A stretch of 64,000 nt of DNA from Streptomyces kaniharaensis (GTDB lineage: Bacteria > Actinomycetota > Actinomycetes > Streptomycetales > Streptomycetaceae). Shown in pieces: positions 16,925-28,351 of the stretch. Positions within the stretch are counted from its first letter, which is position 1; each line of letters opens with the position of its first letter. The position numbers and the translations under genes are program-made. Under the pieces are notes generated by a model. That model ran no database searches, was not told the origin of the DNA, and saw only the letters and a program-made list of their open reading frames with translations. Location: positions 3,854,001-3,918,000 of the forward strand of contig NZ_WBOF01000001.1 in assembly GCF_009569385.1 (NCBI RefSeq), written 5' to 3'.

Positions 16925-18586
16925 GTGACCCCCGCAGAGCTTTCCCAGGCAGTCCAGGCCGCCGTGCGCGCCGCCGTCGAGGCGGGCGAGCTGACCGTCG
17001 CCGTGCCCGAGCACGTGACGGTCGAGCGTCCCAAGAACCGGGACCACGGCGACTACGCGACCAACGTGGCCCTCCAGCTCGCCAAGGCGGCCGGCAGGCC
17101 GCCGCGAGCCGTCGCCGAGACGCTGGCCGACCGCCTGCGAGGGATCACCGGCGTCGCCAAGGTCGACATCGCCGGTCCGGGCTTCCTGAACATCACCCTG
17201 GACACCGCCACCCAGGGCGCGCTGGCCCGCACGATCGTCGAGGCGGGCGACGCCTACGGCCGCAACCAGGACCTCAAGGGCCTGAAGATCAACCTGGAGT
17301 TCGTCTCCGCCAACCCGACCGGCCCGATCCACATCGGCGGCGTCCGCTGGGCGGCTGTCGGCGACTCGCTGGCGCGCGTGCTGCGGGCCTGCGGCGCCGA
17401 CGTCACCACCGAGTACTACCTCAACGACGCCGGCGTGCAGATCACCAAGTTCGCCGCCTCGCTGCAGGCCGCCGCGAACGGCCGCGAGGTGCCCGAGGGC
17501 GGGTACGTCGGCGAGTACATCGTCGACATCGCCAAGGCGATCACCGACGCCGTCCCCGGCCTGCTCGACCTGTCCGAGGCCGAGCAGCTCCAGGTCTTCC
17601 GCACCGAGGGCCTGAAGCTCATGGTGGCCGAGATCAAGCGCTCGATGGACGAGTTCGGCACCCACTTCGACGTCTGGTTCTCGGAGAAGTCGCTGCACGA
17701 CTCCGGCGCCGTCGGGAAGGCCATCGACCGGCTGCGCGAGCAGGGCCACGTCTTCGAGCAGGACGGCGCGGTCTTCCTGCGCACCACCGACTTCGGCGAC
17801 GACAAGGACCGCGTCCTGATCAAGGCCGACGGCGACACCACCTACTTCGCCGCCGACGCCGCCTACTACCTGTCCAAGCGCGACCGCGGCACCGAGGTCG
17901 CGCTCTACATGCTGGGCGCCGACCACCACGGCTACGTCAACCGCCTCAAGGCCATCTCGGCCTGCGCCGGCGACGACATGAACCACAACATCGAGGTCCG
18001 GATCGGCCAGTTCGTGAAGATGCTTCGCGACGGCGAAGAGGTCCGCATGTCCAAGCGGGCCGGCAACATCATCACGATCGACGACGTCATCGAGTGGATC
18101 GGCGTGGACGCGGCCCGCTACACCCTGGCCCGGTCCTCCACGGACTCCACCATCACGCTCGACATCGACATCCTGACCAGCCAGACCAACGAGAACCGGG
18201 TCTACTACGTCCAGTACGCCCACTCCCGGATGTGCGCGGTGCAGCGCAACGCCGACGAGCAGGGCATCACGCGCGGCGCGGCCGAGGACTTCAAACCGGA
18301 GCTGCTGGGCACCGAGTGGGAGTCCGAACTGCTCGGCCACCTCGGCGAGTTCCCGCGCGTGCTGGCCTCGGCCGGCGAGCTGCGCGAGCCGCACCGGGTC
18401 GCCACATACCTGGAGGAGCTGGCGGCCAAGTACCACCGTTTCTACGACAACTGCCGCATCCTGCCCCGGGGCGACGAGGAGGCCACGGACCTCACGCGCG
18501 CCCGGCTCTGGCTGGCCGACGCCACGCGCACGGTCCTCGCCAACGGCCTGACGCTCCTGGGCGTCACGGCGCCCGAGCGGATGTAA
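16925..18586 (+). CDS. argS: Arginyl-tRNA synthetase
   Basis: A 553-residue class I aminoacyl-tRNA synthetase that charges tRNA-Arg. The HIGH signature appears as H-I-G-G (136-139) and the KMSKS region as M-S-K-R (375-378). The N-terminal additional domain (about 1-100) and the C-terminal helical anticodon-binding DALR domain (from about 430) are both present. GTG 16925 is chosen since the protein then begins as other actinobacterial ArgS (M-T-P-A-E-L); the upstream extension to 16886 lacks a ribosome site. It lies upstream of lysA in the same direction with a 89-base gap, matching the order in S. coelicolor. Confidence 0.96.
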   Translation: MTPAELSQAVQAAVRAAVEAGELTVAVPEHVTVERPKNRDHGDYATNVALQLAKAAGRPPRAVAETLADRLRGITGVAKVDIAGPGFLNITLDTATQGALARTIVEAGDAYGRNQDLKGLKINLEFVSANPTGPIHIGGVRWAAVGDSLARVLRACGADVTTEYYLNDAGVQITKFAASLQAAANGREVPEGGYVGEYIVDIAKAITDAVPGLLDLSEAEQLQVFRTEGLKLMVAEIKRSMDEFGTHFDVWFSEKSLHDSGAVGKAIDRLREQGHVFEQDGAVFLRTTDFGDDKDRVLIKADGDTTYFAADAAYYLSKRDRGTEVALYMLGADHHGYVNRLKAISACAGDDMNHNIEVRIGQFVKMLRDGEEVRMSKRAGNIITIDDVIEWIGVDAARYTLARSSTDSTITLDIDILTSQTNENRVYYVQYAHSRMCAVQRNADEQGITRGAAEDFKPELLGTEWESELLGHLGEFPRVLASAGELREPHRVATYLEELAAKYHRFYDNCRILPRGDEEATDLTRARLWLADATRTVLANGLTLLGVTAPERM

Positions 18587-18675
18587 GCACCACCCCCCAA
18601 GCGCGCAGCGGGGGCGGCTGACGGTCAACGGGGACCGTCGCCGCCCCTCGCCATAGGTCTCGAAGGACTACGCAG

Positions 18676-20067
18676 ATGAGCCGTTCCGCACACCCCGCAG
18701 GCCCCCGCCACGGCGACGTGCTGCCCGAGGGCCACTACCAGGCCCCGCCGGCCGACCTGAACGCCCTCGACCCCAAGGTCTGGTCGCGCACCGTCGCCCG
18801 CGACGCCGAGGGCGTGGCCACCGTCGGCGGGCTCGACGTCCGCCGGCTGGCGGCCGAGTTCGGCACGCCCGCCTACGTGCTCGACGAGGAGGACTTCCGC
18901 ACCCGGGCGCGCGCCTGGCGGGACGCCTTCGGCGCCGACGCGGACGTCTACTACGCCGGCAAGGCGTTCCTCTCCAAGGCCGTGGTGCGCTGGCTGCACG
19001 AGGAGGGCCTGAACCTCGACGTGTGCAGTCCCGGCGAGCTTGCGGTGGCGCTGGCCGCCGGGATGCCGCCGGAGCGGATCGCGCTGCACGGCAACAACAA
19101 GTCGGTGGACGAGCTGGAGAGCGCGGTGAAGACCGGCGTCGGGCACATCGTCGTCGACTCCTACGAGGAGATCGAGCGGCTGGCCGCGATCGCCGCCCGC
19201 CAGGGCGTCCGCCAGCCCGTGCTGATCCGGATCACGGTGGGCGTCGAGGCGCACACCCACGAGTTCATCGCGACCGCGCACGAGGACCAGAAGTTCGGGC
19301 TTTCCCTGACCGGGGGCGCCGCCGCCGAGGCGGTGCGCCGGGTGCTCGGCCACGACAGCCTGGAGCTGCGCGGCATCCACTCGCACATCGGCTCGCAGAT
19401 CTTCGACACCGCCGGCTTCGAGGTGGCCGCCCGCCGGGTGGTCGGCCTGCTGGCGCAGATCCGCGACGAGCACGGCGTCGAGCTGCCCGAGATCGACCTC
19501 GGCGGCGGCCTCGGCATCGCGTACACCAGCGAGGACGACCCGCGCGAGCCGGCCGAGATCGCCGTCGCGCTGGCCGAGATCGTCCGCCGCGAGTGCGTCG
19601 CCGCGAACCTGAACACCCCCCGGCTGAGCGTGGAGCCGGGCCGGGCGATCGTCGGCCCGACGGCGTTCACGCTGTACGAGGTCGGCACGGTGAAGCCGCT
19701 TGAGGGCCTGCGCACCTACGTCAGCGTGGACGGCGGCATGTCCGACAACATCCGCACCGCGCTGTACGACGCCGAGTACTCGGTGGCCCTGGTGTCGCGC
19801 CGCAGCGACGCCGCGCCGATGCTGGTCCGCGTGGTCGGCAAGCACTGCGAGTCCGGCGACATCGTGGTCCGGGACGCCTTCCTGCCGGCCGACCTGGCCG
19901 CCGGCGACCTGATCGCGGTGCCCGCCACCGGCGCGTACTGCCGCTCGATGGCGAGCAACTACAACCACGCCCTGCGGCCGCCCGTGGTGGCCGTCAGGGA
20001 CGGCGCGGCGCGGGTGATCGTCCGCCGTGAGACGGAGGAGGATCTCCTGCGTCTGGATATCGGATGA
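18676..20067 (+). CDS. lysA: Diaminopimelate decarboxylase
   Basis: A 463-residue PLP enzyme of fold type III that converts meso-diaminopimelate to lysine, the last step of lysine synthesis. The PLP lysine is K96 in Y-Y-A-G-K-A-F, the phosphate-binding glycine-rich segment is G-G-G-L-G-I-A, and the C-terminal C-E-S-G-D substrate loop is visible. ATG 18676 has AAGGA 8-9 bases upstream. It stands between argS and hom in the same direction, as part of an aspartate-family cluster. In this organism diaminopimelate is also a peptidoglycan component, so the enzyme sits at the branch between wall and lysine. Confidence 0.97.
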   Translation: MSRSAHPAGPRHGDVLPEGHYQAPPADLNALDPKVWSRTVARDAEGVATVGGLDVRRLAAEFGTPAYVLDEEDFRTRARAWRDAFGADADVYYAGKAFLSKAVVRWLHEEGLNLDVCSPGELAVALAAGMPPERIALHGNNKSVDELESAVKTGVGHIVVDSYEEIERLAAIAARQGVRQPVLIRITVGVEAHTHEFIATAHEDQKFGLSLTGGAAAEAVRRVLGHDSLELRGIHSHIGSQIFDTAGFEVAARRVVGLLAQIRDEHGVELPEIDLGGGLGIAYTSEDDPREPAEIAVALAEIVRRECVAANLNTPRLSVEPGRAIVGPTAFTLYEVGTVKPLEGLRTYVSVDGGMSDNIRTALYDAEYSVALVSRRSDAAPMLVRVVGKHCESGDIVVRDAFLPADLAAGDLIAVPATGAYCRSMASNYNHALRPPVVAVRDGAARVIVRRETEEDLLRLDIG

Positions 20068-20205
20068 CGAAATTCTCGTCTCAGATCATGGAACGGCCGT
20101 AGATCCGTGCGGAAAGTCGCCGAGACTGGTACGGACCGAAGTTCCCGGCGGCCCGTGGAAAACCGCCGGAATTACCGAAGCACGATGAATGCAGAGCGGA
20201 GTCGG

Positions 20206-21498
20206 ATGATGCGTACGCGCCCGCTGAAGGTGGCGTTGCTGGGTTGTGGTGTGGTGGGCTCCGAGGTGGCGCGCATCATGACGACGACGGCCGACGACCT
20301 CGCCGCGCGCATCGGTGCCCCGGTCGAGCTCGCCGGCATCGCGGTCCGCCGCGCCGGCCGGGTCCGCCCCGGCGTGCCCGAGCACCTGATCACCACCGAC
20401 GCCGAGGCCCTGATCAACCGGGGCGACATCGACGTGGTCGTCGAGGTCGTGGGCGGCATCGAGCCGTCCAAACACCTCATCCTGTCGGCGTTCGAGCAGG
20501 GTGCCTCGGTGGTCAGCGCCAACAAGGCGCTGCTCGCCCAGGACGGCACCGAGCTGCACGCCGCCGCCGCGGCGGCTGGGGTGGACCTGTACTACGAGGC
20601 CGCGGTGGCGGGCGCGATCCCGCTGCTGCGCCCGCTGCGCGAGTCCCTCGCCGGGGACAAGGTGAACCGGGTGCTGGGCATCGTCAACGGCACCACCAAC
20701 TTCATCCTCGACAAGATGGACACCACCGGCGCCGGCTACTCGGAGGCGCTGGAGGAGGCCACCGCGCTCGGCTACGCCGAGGCGGACCCGACCGCCGACG
20801 TCGAGGGCTTCGACGCCGCCGCGAAGGCCGCGATCCTGGCCGGGATCGCCTTCCACACCGAGGTCACCGCGGCGGACGTCTACCGCGAGGGCATCACCGA
20901 GGTGACCGCCGCCGACATCGCCTCCGCCAAGGAGATGGGCTGCGTGGTCAAGCTGCTCGCGATCTGCGAGCGGGCGGCGGACGGCGAGTCCGTGACCGCC
21001 CGGGTGCACCCGGCGATGATCCCGCTGTCGCACCCGCTGGCCTCCGTCCGCGAGGCGTACAACGCGGTGTTCGTCGAGGCCGAGGCGGCCGGGCGGCTGA
21101 TGTTCTACGGCCCGGGCGCGGGCGGCTCGCCGACCGCCTCGGCGGTGCTCGGCGACCTGGTCGCGGTGTGCCGCAACAAGCTCGCCGAGGCCACCGGCCC
21201 CGGTGACTCGGTGTACACGCAGCTCCCGGCCAAGCCGATGGACGAGGTGGTCACCCGCTACCACGTCAGCCTGGACGTGGACGACCGCGCGGGTGTGCTC
21301 GCCCAGGTGGCGTCCGTGTTCGCCGAGCACGGGGTGTCGATCGACACCGTGCGCCAGCAGGGCCGGGACGGCGACGCCTCGCTCGTCGTGGTCACCCACC
21401 GTGCCACCGACGCCGCCCTGTCGGCGACGGTCGACAAGCTTCGCGCGCTGGACAGCGTGCGGGACGTGGCCAGCATCATGCGGGTCGAAGGGGAGTAA
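20206..21498 (+). CDS. hom: Homoserine dehydrogenase with ACT domain
   Basis: A 430-residue NAD(P)-dependent enzyme that reduces aspartate semialdehyde to homoserine. The nucleotide-binding G-C-G-V-V-G is at 13-18, the catalytic region includes N-G-T-T-N-F-I-L and the lysine in A-A-K-A-A-I-L-A-G. A C-terminal ACT domain (about 345-425), beginning Y-H-V-S-L-D-V-D-D-R-A-G-V-L, indicates feedback inhibition by threonine. Two adjacent ATG codons (20206, 20209) are both acceptable after GCGGAG. thrC follows 9 bases after the stop, so the two form a translationally close pair. Confidence 0.96.
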   Translation: MMRTRPLKVALLGCGVVGSEVARIMTTTADDLAARIGAPVELAGIAVRRAGRVRPGVPEHLITTDAEALINRGDIDVVVEVVGGIEPSKHLILSAFEQGASVVSANKALLAQDGTELHAAAAAAGVDLYYEAAVAGAIPLLRPLRESLAGDKVNRVLGIVNGTTNFILDKMDTTGAGYSEALEEATALGYAEADPTADVEGFDAAAKAAILAGIAFHTEVTAADVYREGITEVTAADIASAKEMGCVVKLLAICERAADGESVTARVHPAMIPLSHPLASVREAYNAVFVEAEAAGRLMFYGPGAGGSPTASAVLGDLVAVCRNKLAEATGPGDSVYTQLPAKPMDEVVTRYHVSLDVDDRAGVLAQVASVFAEHGVSIDTVRQQGRDGDASLVVVTHRATDAALSATVDKLRALDSVRDVASIMRVEGE

Positions 21499-21507
21499 GG
21501 AACAGCC

Positions 21508-22653
21508 ATGAACGCCGTTGCCGAGAACGTCGTCGCAGGCGCGCGCACCCACCAGTGGCGCGGCCTGATCGAGGAGTACCGCGACCGCCTGCCGGTCACC
21601 GACTCCACCCCGGTGGTCACCCTGCTCGAAGGCGGCACGCCGCTGGTCCCCGCCCAGGTGCTGTCCGAGCGCACCGGCTGCGAGGTCTACCTGAAGGTCG
21701 AGGGCGCCAACCCGACCGGCTCCTTCAAGGACCGCGGGATGACGATGGCCATCTCCAAGGCCAAGGAGGAGGGCGCGCAGGCCGTCATCTGCGCCTCCAC
21801 CGGCAACACTTCGGCCTCGGCCGCCGCGTACGCGGTGCGGGCCGGCATGGTGTCGGCGGTGCTGGTCCCGCAGGGCAAGATCGCCCTGGGCAAGATGGGC
21901 CAGGCGCTGGTGCACGGCGCCCGGATCCTCCAGGTGGACGGGAACTTCGACGACTGCCTCACCCTCGCGCGTGAACTGTCCGAGAAGTACCCGGTGGCGC
22001 TGGTGAACTCGGTGAACCCGGTGCGCATCGAGGGCCAGAAGACCGCCGCGTTCGAGATCGTCGACATGCTCGGCGACGCCCCGGACATCCACGTCCTTCC
22101 GGTCGGCAACGCGGGCAACATCACCGCGTACTGGAAGGGTTACCGCGAATACGCCCGGTCGGCGCCGGCCGCCGTTCCCGACCGGGACGGCTCGCCCCGC
22201 CTGCTTCCCCGCCTGGCCACCCGAACCCCGCGGATGTGGGGCTTCCAGGCCGCCGGCTCCGCGCCGATCGTGGACGGCGCCCCGGTGCTCAAGCCGCAGA
22301 CCATCGCCACCGCGATCCGGATCGGCAACCCGGCCTCCTGGGACTTCGCGCTCGCCGCGCGGGACGAGTCGGGCGGCCTCATCGACAAGGTGACTGACCG
22401 TCAGATCCTCGCCGCCTACCGGCTGTTGGCCGCACAGGAGGGCGTCTTCGTGGAGCCCGCCTCGGCAGCCTCGGTGGCCGGCCTGCTGGCCAAGGCGGAG
22501 GCCGGCCTGGTCGACCCGGGCCAGCGGATCGTCTGCACCGTGACCGGCAACGGCCTCAAGGACCCGGACTGGGCGGTGGCCGGCGCGCCGCAGCCGCAGG
22601 TCGTCCCGATCGACCCGGAGGCGGCGGCCCGCCACCTCGGCCTGCTCGACTGA
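21508..22653 (+). CDS. thrC: Threonine synthase, with an internal insertion
   Basis: A 381-residue PLP enzyme that converts phosphohomoserine to threonine. The PLP lysine is K74 in G-S-F-K-D-R-G-M; the phosphate-binding glycines are in P-V-G-N-A-G-N-I-T (about 198-206). Length in actinobacteria is usually about 350-360; the extra length comes from a Pro/Arg-rich stretch at about 216-236, between Y-R-E-Y and A-T-R-T-P-R-M-W-G, where related enzymes have only about five residues. Reading frame and flanking motifs are intact, so this is an insertion and not damage. ATG 21508 has AAGGA upstream and lies 9 bases after hom. A terminator follows. Confidence 0.95.
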   Translation: MNAVAENVVAGARTHQWRGLIEEYRDRLPVTDSTPVVTLLEGGTPLVPAQVLSERTGCEVYLKVEGANPTGSFKDRGMTMAISKAKEEGAQAVICASTGNTSASAAAYAVRAGMVSAVLVPQGKIALGKMGQALVHGARILQVDGNFDDCLTLARELSEKYPVALVNSVNPVRIEGQKTAAFEIVDMLGDAPDIHVLPVGNAGNITAYWKGYREYARSAPAAVPDRDGSPRLLPRLATRTPRMWGFQAAGSAPIVDGAPVLKPQTIATAIRIGNPASWDFALAARDESGGLIDKVTDRQILAAYRLLAAQEGVFVEPASAASVAGLLAKAEAGLVDPGQRIVCTVTGNGLKDPDWAVAGAPQPQVVPIDPEAAARHLGLLD

Positions 22654-22701
22654 CCGTCACGCCCGCCGTCGTGCCGTACTGGCGACGGGGCCTGACGCTT
22701 C

Positions 22702-22733
22702 GACGGGCCGACCCTTTCGGGGGTCGGTCCGTC
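22702..22733 (+). terminator. Intrinsic terminator after hom-thrC
   Basis: A 13-bp stem (22702-22714 with 22721-22733, one G-U pair) and a 6-base loop lie 48 bases after thrC, separating hom-thrC from thrB. Confidence 0.8.
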
Positions 22734-22744
22734 AAAGTTCTCGA

Positions 22745-22760
22745 TGACACTTTGGTGTCA
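22745..22760. promoter_or_regulatory. Perfect palindrome TGACAC-TTTG-GTGTCA upstream of thrB
   Basis: A 6-bp perfect inverted repeat with a 4-base centre just after the thrC terminator and 290 bases before thrB. The remaining part of this 396-base gene-free region (22654-23049) shows no coding signal; it probably contains the thrB promoter, and the ATG of thrB has AGGAGA 9 bases upstream. Confidence 0.35.
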
Positions 22761-23049
22761 ATTCCGCTTCGCATTCCGATCCGATTCCACCGCTCTCTTT
22801 CACAGGGAGGGGTGTGCATTCCGGCCAGAAGCGGCAACACACCAGATCGAAGGCCCGTGGGGTGTACCACTGGGGAACCTCTCTTCGATACTCTGGGTCC
22901 GGCCGTGTGGCACATGCCCCGGGTCCGGCCTCGTGCGGGCCGCACCAACGACTGTGACCGCCCGCCCCGGACGGGGCCCCGCGGCCCGCCTCCCCACCCT
23001 CGCACCGACGCGCTTCGCGCCGCCCGATTTCCCCAGGAGAGTCCACCGC

Positions 23050-23988
23050 ATGGCCGGTCCTGCGTTCCGTGCCGCCGCCGTCCGGGTCCGGGTTCCCGCG
23101 ACCAGCGCCAACCTCGGCCCGGGCTTCGACGCCTTCGGACTCGCGCTGGGTCTGTACGACGACGTGGTCGTCCGGGTCGCCGACTCCGGTCTCTCGGTCG
23201 ACATCGCCGGCGAGGGCGCCGACACGCTGGCGCGCGACGAGCGCCACCTCGTGGTCCGCTCGATGCGCGCCGCCTTCGACCGGCTCGGCGGCCAGCCGCG
23301 CGGCCTCGAAGTGGTCTGCGCCAACCGGATACCGCACGGCCGCGGCCTGGGCTCCTCGTCGGCCGCCATCTGCGCCGGCATCGTGGCCGCCCGCGCCGTC
23401 ACCATCGGCGGTCCGTCCGCGCTGGACGACGACGCGCTGCTGGCCCTCGCCTCCGAGCTGGAGGGCCACCCCGACAACGTCGCGGCCTGCCTGCGCGGCA
23501 ACTTCACCGTCGCCTGGACCGACGAGGAGTCGGCCAAGGCGATCGCCCTGGAGCCGTCCGAGCGGGTCGTCCCGGTGGTGTTCGTGCCCGCCGAGGAGGT
23601 GCTCACCGAGACCGCCCGCGGCCTGCTGCCGAAGACCGTCCCGCTGGCCGACGCCGCCGTGAACGCGGGCCGTGCCGCGCTGCTGGTCGAGGCGCTGACC
23701 CGGCGGCCCGAGCTGCTGCTGGCCGCCACCGAGGACCGGCTGCACCAGGACTACCGCTCCTCCGCGATGCCGGACAGCGCCGCCCTGGTGGGCGCGCTGC
23801 GGGCGGAGGGCATCCCCGCGGTGATCTCCGGGGCCGGCCCGACCGTCCTCGCGCTCACCGACGAGGCGAACGCCGACAAGGTGCTCTCCTTCGCCGGGCA
23901 CCACGGCCACGGCGGCGACCCGGCGTTCGCCGCGCACCGTCTGGAGCTCGACCGCACCGGTGCCACGGTGCTCCCGCTGGACGTCTGA
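23050..23988 (+). CDS. thrB: Homoserine kinase
   Basis: A 312-residue GHMP kinase that phosphorylates homoserine for ThrC. The ATP-binding GHMP motif P-H-G-R-G-L-G-S-S-S-A is at 95-105, the N-terminal substrate motif P-A-T-S-A-N-L-G-P-G-F-D at 16-27, and the C-terminal G-A-G-P-T-V motif near 265. ATG 23050 has AGGAGA 9 bases upstream. A long gene-free stretch and a terminator separate it from thrC, so it is likely transcribed from its own promoter even though it works in the same pathway. Confidence 0.96.
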   Translation: MAGPAFRAAAVRVRVPATSANLGPGFDAFGLALGLYDDVVVRVADSGLSVDIAGEGADTLARDERHLVVRSMRAAFDRLGGQPRGLEVVCANRIPHGRGLGSSSAAICAGIVAARAVTIGGPSALDDDALLALASELEGHPDNVAACLRGNFTVAWTDEESAKAIALEPSERVVPVVFVPAEEVLTETARGLLPKTVPLADAAVNAGRAALLVEALTRRPELLLAATEDRLHQDYRSSAMPDSAALVGALRAEGIPAVISGAGPTVLALTDEANADKVLSFAGHHGHGGDPAFAAHRLELDRTGATVLPLDV

Positions 23989-24576
23989 GCAGCACGTTCG
24001 GGCGGTTCGGCCGGGCCCGGCGGCAGCCGGGCGGTCCGGACACGATTGGCAAGCGCAAGGCTGGGGAATGTGTGAGGGGGTCGGTAGTGTTAACCTCATT
24101 GCTGCACCAGGTGCCCTCCGGGGCTCGGTGCGCCGCGTCCCGATCCCAGCACTCCGCTGCCGCGGAGTCCCGGCGATATCCGGGGCGACGATTCTCCGGG
24201 AGCCCACCGCAGCGCGTACGCAGCCTGCCTGCGCGACTTGCGGCCGCATCCCGAAGCCGTGACGGCACCTGACTCCCACCCGCGGCCTCCCACCTGGAGG
24301 CCAGGACGGGCGGAGCGCGGGCCACCGTCACGCGACGGGGGCCCGGGATTCGCAGGCAGCGTGGGGGTACGCCCTCAGGGGAGGTCGGCACACGACCGGC
24401 CCACCGCGCCACTCGCACCACCGTGCTTCATGCACCGCACCTCGCAGCTCTCCCTCGACGGCTTCCGCCATTCGAGGGATCACCGCCTCGGACCGACGCA
24501 GTCGAGCGTTGGTCAGGACAGCACAACCGGTCGCCGAGCCAGACAGGCCGACGTCCGCTCCAGGGAAGGACCCTTA
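23989..24576 (+). other. Gene-free leader region before rho (588 bases)
   Basis: No supported gene lies here; open frames through it have no ribosome sites. Its most AT-rich spot, TAGTGTTAACCTCATTG at 24085-24101, could mark a promoter for rho, leaving a leader of several hundred bases. Long leaders before rho are known from bacteria where Rho regulates its own transcription, so an autoregulatory role is plausible but not shown. Confidence 0.4.
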
Positions 24577-26655
<2,079 letters not shown>

Positions 26656-26681
26656 CCGTAGCGGGACGGCCCGAACGGCAC

Positions 26682-26715
26682 GGAACCCCGGATCGCGCGA
26701 GCGGTCCGGGGTTCC
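26682..26715 (+). terminator. Intrinsic terminator after rho
   Basis: An 11-bp perfect stem (26682-26692 with 26705-26715) and a 12-base loop lie 26 bases after rho, followed by a short T-containing stretch. Confidence 0.8.
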
Positions 26716-26779
26716 TTCCGTTCCGGAGTCGGGACATCCCGAGTCCTTTGGGAGGGCTTGTCCGATTTATTCTGGAGCA

Positions 26780-27880
26780 ATGGCCGAGCAGACGAGGATC
26801 CCGAGGAACCGCCGCAAGGTCCTGCGCGTGGCCGCCTGCGCGTTCGCCGCGCTCGTCGTTCTCGGCGCAGGCGCGGCCGTCTACGCGTACTTCCGGCTCA
26901 ACGGCAACATCAAGAGCGTCGACATCGACGCCCGCCTCGGCGGCGCCCGGCCGCCGGCCGCCACCGACGGCTCGTTCAACATCCTCGTCCTGGGCTCGGA
27001 TTCGCGCTCCGGCGAGAACGGCGACCTGGCCGGCGGCGACACCGGTGGCAGCGCCCGCTCCGACACCGCGATGGTGGTGCACGTCAGCCGGGACCACTCG
27101 CACGCCGACGTCGTCTCGATCCCGCGCGACACGCTGGTCGCCAGGCCCGGCTGCACCGACGCGGGCGGCAGGCCCGTGCCGGGCGTCAAGCGCGCCATGT
27201 ACAACAGCGCCTTCGAGGTCGGCGGCGCGGCCTGCGCGGTGAAGACCACCGAGCAGCTGACCGGGCTGCGGATGGACCACTACGTCCAGGTCGACTTCGC
27301 CGGCTTCGCCCGGGTCGTCGACGCGATGGGAGGGGCCACCGTGACCACGACGGTGGCCATCCACGACCGGGACAGCGGGCTCGACCTCCCGCCCGGCGAG
27401 CACCACCTCAACGGGCAGCAGGCGCTCGCCTTCGTCCGCACCCGGCACGGCGTCGGCGACGGCAGCGACCTCGGCCGGATCGAGCTGCAGAAGCAGATGG
27501 TGAAGTCGCTGCTGCGGCAGGCCGGCGGGATCGGCCTGTTCGCCAACCCCGTCGAGCTCTGGTCGGTCGGCGACACCATGACCCGCAGCCTCACCACCGA
27601 CTCGGCGCTCGCCTCGGTGGACGCGCTGGTGGGGCTGGCGCAGGAGCTCAAGGGGATCGGGCCGGACCAGCTCGGCATGGTGACCCTGCCGGTGGTCACC
27701 GCCCCCGGCGACCCCAACCGCGTCGTCGAGCAGCAGCCGCAGGCGGACCAGGTCTGGGCGGCGCTCAAGGCCGACCGGGCGATCCCGCAGGCGATCGTCG
27801 CGACCCAGCCCGCGAACCCCGCCCAGGCGTCCCCCACGGCCGCCCCGACGGCCCCGGCGACGGCCTCCGCCAAGCGCTGA
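26780..27880 (+). CDS. LytR-CpsA-Psr (LCP) family wall-polymer ligase
   Basis: A 366-residue membrane-anchored protein. One N-terminal helix (about 15-37) follows a basic cytoplasmic start (M-A-E-Q-T-R-I-P-R-N-R-R). The extracellular LCP domain contains F-N-I-L-V-L-G-S-D-S-R, the R-S-D-T-A-M-V segment, V-S-I-P-R-D-T and the late R-x-R-H/ARG-type segment F-V-R-T-R-H-G, the residues that bind polyprenyl pyrophosphate. LCP enzymes move anionic polymers such as teichoic acids from lipid carriers to peptidoglycan. A Pro/Ala/Thr-rich tail ends the protein. The WecA-like gene further downstream could supply its lipid-linked substrate; that link is inference. Confidence 0.92.
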   Translation: MAEQTRIPRNRRKVLRVAACAFAALVVLGAGAAVYAYFRLNGNIKSVDIDARLGGARPPAATDGSFNILVLGSDSRSGENGDLAGGDTGGSARSDTAMVVHVSRDHSHADVVSIPRDTLVARPGCTDAGGRPVPGVKRAMYNSAFEVGGAACAVKTTEQLTGLRMDHYVQVDFAGFARVVDAMGGATVTTTVAIHDRDSGLDLPPGEHHLNGQQALAFVRTRHGVGDGSDLGRIELQKQMVKSLLRQAGGIGLFANPVELWSVGDTMTRSLTTDSALASVDALVGLAQELKGIGPDQLGMVTLPVVTAPGDPNRVVEQQPQADQVWAALKADRAIPQAIVATQPANPAQASPTAAPTAPATASAKR

Positions 27881-28018
27881 GGGCGGCCCGGAATATCCCG
27901 GAACACCACCCGGTTTGGGAAGATGCGGCCGGTCCTGGCAGACTGGTCCGTCGGTCCCGGTTCACGTGCGGCACTCCAGCCGCCGACCCGGTGCCCTCCC
28001 GAAAACTAGGAGAACCCC

Positions 28019-28240
28019 TTGAAGCCCAACGTTCACCCCGAGTACGTGGTCACCCGTGTGACCTGCACCTGCGGCGCCGAGTTCGTGACCCGCTCGACCG
28101 AGACCAGCGGCGAGATCCGCGCCGAGGTCTGCTCGCAGTGCCACCCGTTCTACACCGGCAAGCAGAAGATCCTCGACACCGGTGGCCGCGTGGCCCGCTT
28201 CGAGGCCCGCTTCGGCAAGCAGCACAGCGCGAAGGCCTAG
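28019..28240 (+). CDS. rpmE: 50S ribosomal protein L31, zinc-binding form
   Basis: A 73-residue ribosomal protein of the C+ type: cysteines at C-T-C and C-S-Q-C form the zinc site. Streptomyces carries a second, zinc-free L31 repressed by Zur; this one is the zinc-containing form expected when zinc is plentiful. The start is TTG at 28019, with TAGGAGA 6 bases upstream, an unusual but well-supported start for this gene. It precedes prfA. Confidence 0.96.
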   Translation: MKPNVHPEYVVTRVTCTCGAEFVTRSTETSGEIRAEVCSQCHPFYTGKQKILDTGGRVARFEARFGKQHSAKA

Positions 28241-28351
28241 CGCTCCCTCGGCGCCGGTTCCCGGCGCCCCCGTACTCGTTCCGGGGGCGCTGGGGGCCGG
28301 CGCCGTTCGCGTCCCCTCACACCATCCGATCTCCCGGAAGAAGGCCACCCC

